In this document: one piece after another, positions 63,262 to 64,000 of the stretch
Numbering within the stretch: position 1 is the stretch's first letter
Layout: each line of letters opens with the position of its first letter
NCBI RefSeq assembly: GCF_000230975.2
Contig: NC_021172.1
Location: forward strand, 1,984,001-2,048,000
Source: Hyphomicrobium denitrificans 1NES1
GTDB lineage: Bacteria > Pseudomonadota > Alphaproteobacteria > Rhizobiales > Hyphomicrobiaceae
Length of the DNA: 64,000 nt
Reading direction: 5' to 3'
The notes under the pieces: generated by a model
What the model saw: only the letters and a program-made list of their open reading frames with translations
Database searches by the model: none
Told to the model about the DNA's origin: nothing
Translations under genes and position numbers: made by a program

Positions 63262-64000
63262 AATCCGAAGAGTACGCTCGATTTGAAAAGATGTCGCGAC
63301 AGAACCGCCGCGACATCTTTGAGATCGTTGCGGAAAAGAGAAGCATACGTGCCGCCTACGTTGAGAAGGACTATTGGGTCTGCCGCGTCTTAGATATTCT
63401 GATGAAAGAGCGCCCGTACATCCCCAAATGCTTTTTCAAAGGCGGTACTTCGCTGTCGAAGGGCTTCAATCTGATCAATCGGTTCTCTGAGGACATCGAC
63501 ATCGTCTTCTCACGCATCGGATTGGGAATTGATGTTACTAACGATCCTACTGATCCAAATTGCGTAATGTCTAATACGCAGCGCAAGAAGCTAATCGATG
63601 AAGTCAAAAGCAAGAGCGCTGGCCACATGCGTGGAAAATTGGTGAAGAAGCTCACCAATGCCCTACCAAAATGCACTGTTAGCTTCGATGATGGGGACGG
63701 TTCCGTGTTGGTGGGATACGAGACCGTATGCGACACCGACGATTACGCGAAGCCGCGAATAAAAGTCGAGGGTGGCGCGCGCGGGGCCTTAGTGCCCACG
63801 ATCGAGCAACGCGTGGTGCCATACGTTCAAGACTTATTGACCGGAAAACAGAAATTCGATCTTGGGATCGATAAGATCACCATGATTAGGCCGGAACGCA
63901 CGCTTCTTGAAAAGCTAGTAGCCATACACGGCTTCAACAGTAAGTGCGCATGCGAGGATAAATCAAAACGACCCCGGGATGCCAACCGTTACTCTCGACA
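63258..64000 (+). CDS. AbiEii-family nucleotidyltransferase toxin (partial at the window edge)
   Basis: About 247 N-terminal residues are visible, starting MKSEEYARFEKMSRQNRRDI; the gene continues beyond 64000. The nucleotidyltransferase signatures are clear: YVEKDYWVCRVLDIL, then FKGGTSLSKGFNLINRFSED and IDIVF with the catalytic DxD, and TMIRPERTLLEKLVAIHGFN. AbiEii enzymes act on tRNA and cause growth arrest, and serve as phage abortive-infection or stability systems. It is coupled to the antitoxin by a four-base overlap. Confidence 0.88.
   Translation, partial: MKSEEYARFEKMSRQNRRDIFEIVAEKRSIRAAYVEKDYWVCRVLDILMKERPYIPKCFFKGGTSLSKGFNLINRFSEDIDIVFSRIGLGIDVTNDPTDPNCVMSNTQRKKLIDEVKSKSAGHMRGKLVKKLTNALPKCTVSFDDGDGSVLVGYETVCDTDDYAKPRIKVEGGARGALVPTIEQRVVPYVQDLLTGKQKFDLGIDKITMIRPERTLLEKLVAIHGFNSKCACEDKSKRPRDANRYSR

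Overview
The window looks like a chromosomal segment of a high-GC alphaproteobacterium of the order Hyphomicrobiales, most like Hyphomicrobium-type relatives. The evidence is the fused run tRNA-Trp-secE-nusG-rplKAJL-rpoBC-rpsL-rpsG-fusA-tuf-S10-spc, the Ala/Lys-rich tails on several ribosomal proteins, and accessory families common in that order (BA14K, DUF2946, Rrf2/NsrR, group III truncated haemoglobin, CbpA/CbpM). The genus is inferred; no 16S gene is present.

1-27928 (all minus strand) is the core information-processing block. Read in transcription order it is tRNA-Trp, secE, nusG, rplK, rplA, rplJ, rplL, rpoB, rpoC, a terminator, then a promoter serving rpsL, rpsG, fusA, tuf, rpsJ, rplC, rplD, rplW, rplB, rpsS, rplV, rpsC, rplP, rpmC, rpsQ, rplN, rplX, rplE, rpsN, rpsH, rplF, rplR, rpsE, rpmD, rplO and secY (cut by the left edge). 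EF-Tu has an unusual switch I.

28081-33624 holds a YbjQ-family protein, a Tat-exported OpgG/OpgD-type glucan protein, a small bactofilin, tRNA-Gly, and a nitric-oxide module. The module is a truncated haemoglobin divergent from nsrR, with a 23-bp inverted repeat between them, and nsrR is followed by a nitronate monooxygenase.

33759-40381 (minus) is a probable metal-uptake operon: DUF2946 protein, TonB-dependent receptor, exported Asp-box protein with a Cys-rich motif, TlpA-like thioredoxin. The Asp-box gene is split in frame by a 1945-bp IS1595-type element with 23-bp identical inverted repeats and an 8-bp target duplication. The element carries a P63C-domain passenger gene.

40693-50740 is a set of single genes: a membrane protein, idi, a ROK-family protein whose sugar-kinase motifs are in circularly permuted order, small secreted proteins (one rich in Met-Gly-His), a PHA-system protein, a Rap1a/Tai-like protein, cbpA-cbpM and a PQQ-dependent sugar dehydrogenase.

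50852-61108 is a polyamine/GABA catabolic operon: divergent tetR, then spuC-like aminotransferase, puuD-, puuA- and puuC-like genes, gabD, gabT and a beta-alanine:pyruvate-type aminotransferase. Together they could take putrescine through gamma-glutamylated intermediates to GABA and succinate; no PuuB oxidase is present in the window.

61208-64000 holds a BA14K protein, a second IS1595-type transposase and, right after it, an AbiEi/AbiEii toxin-antitoxin pair that runs off the right edge and may be cargo of the same element.
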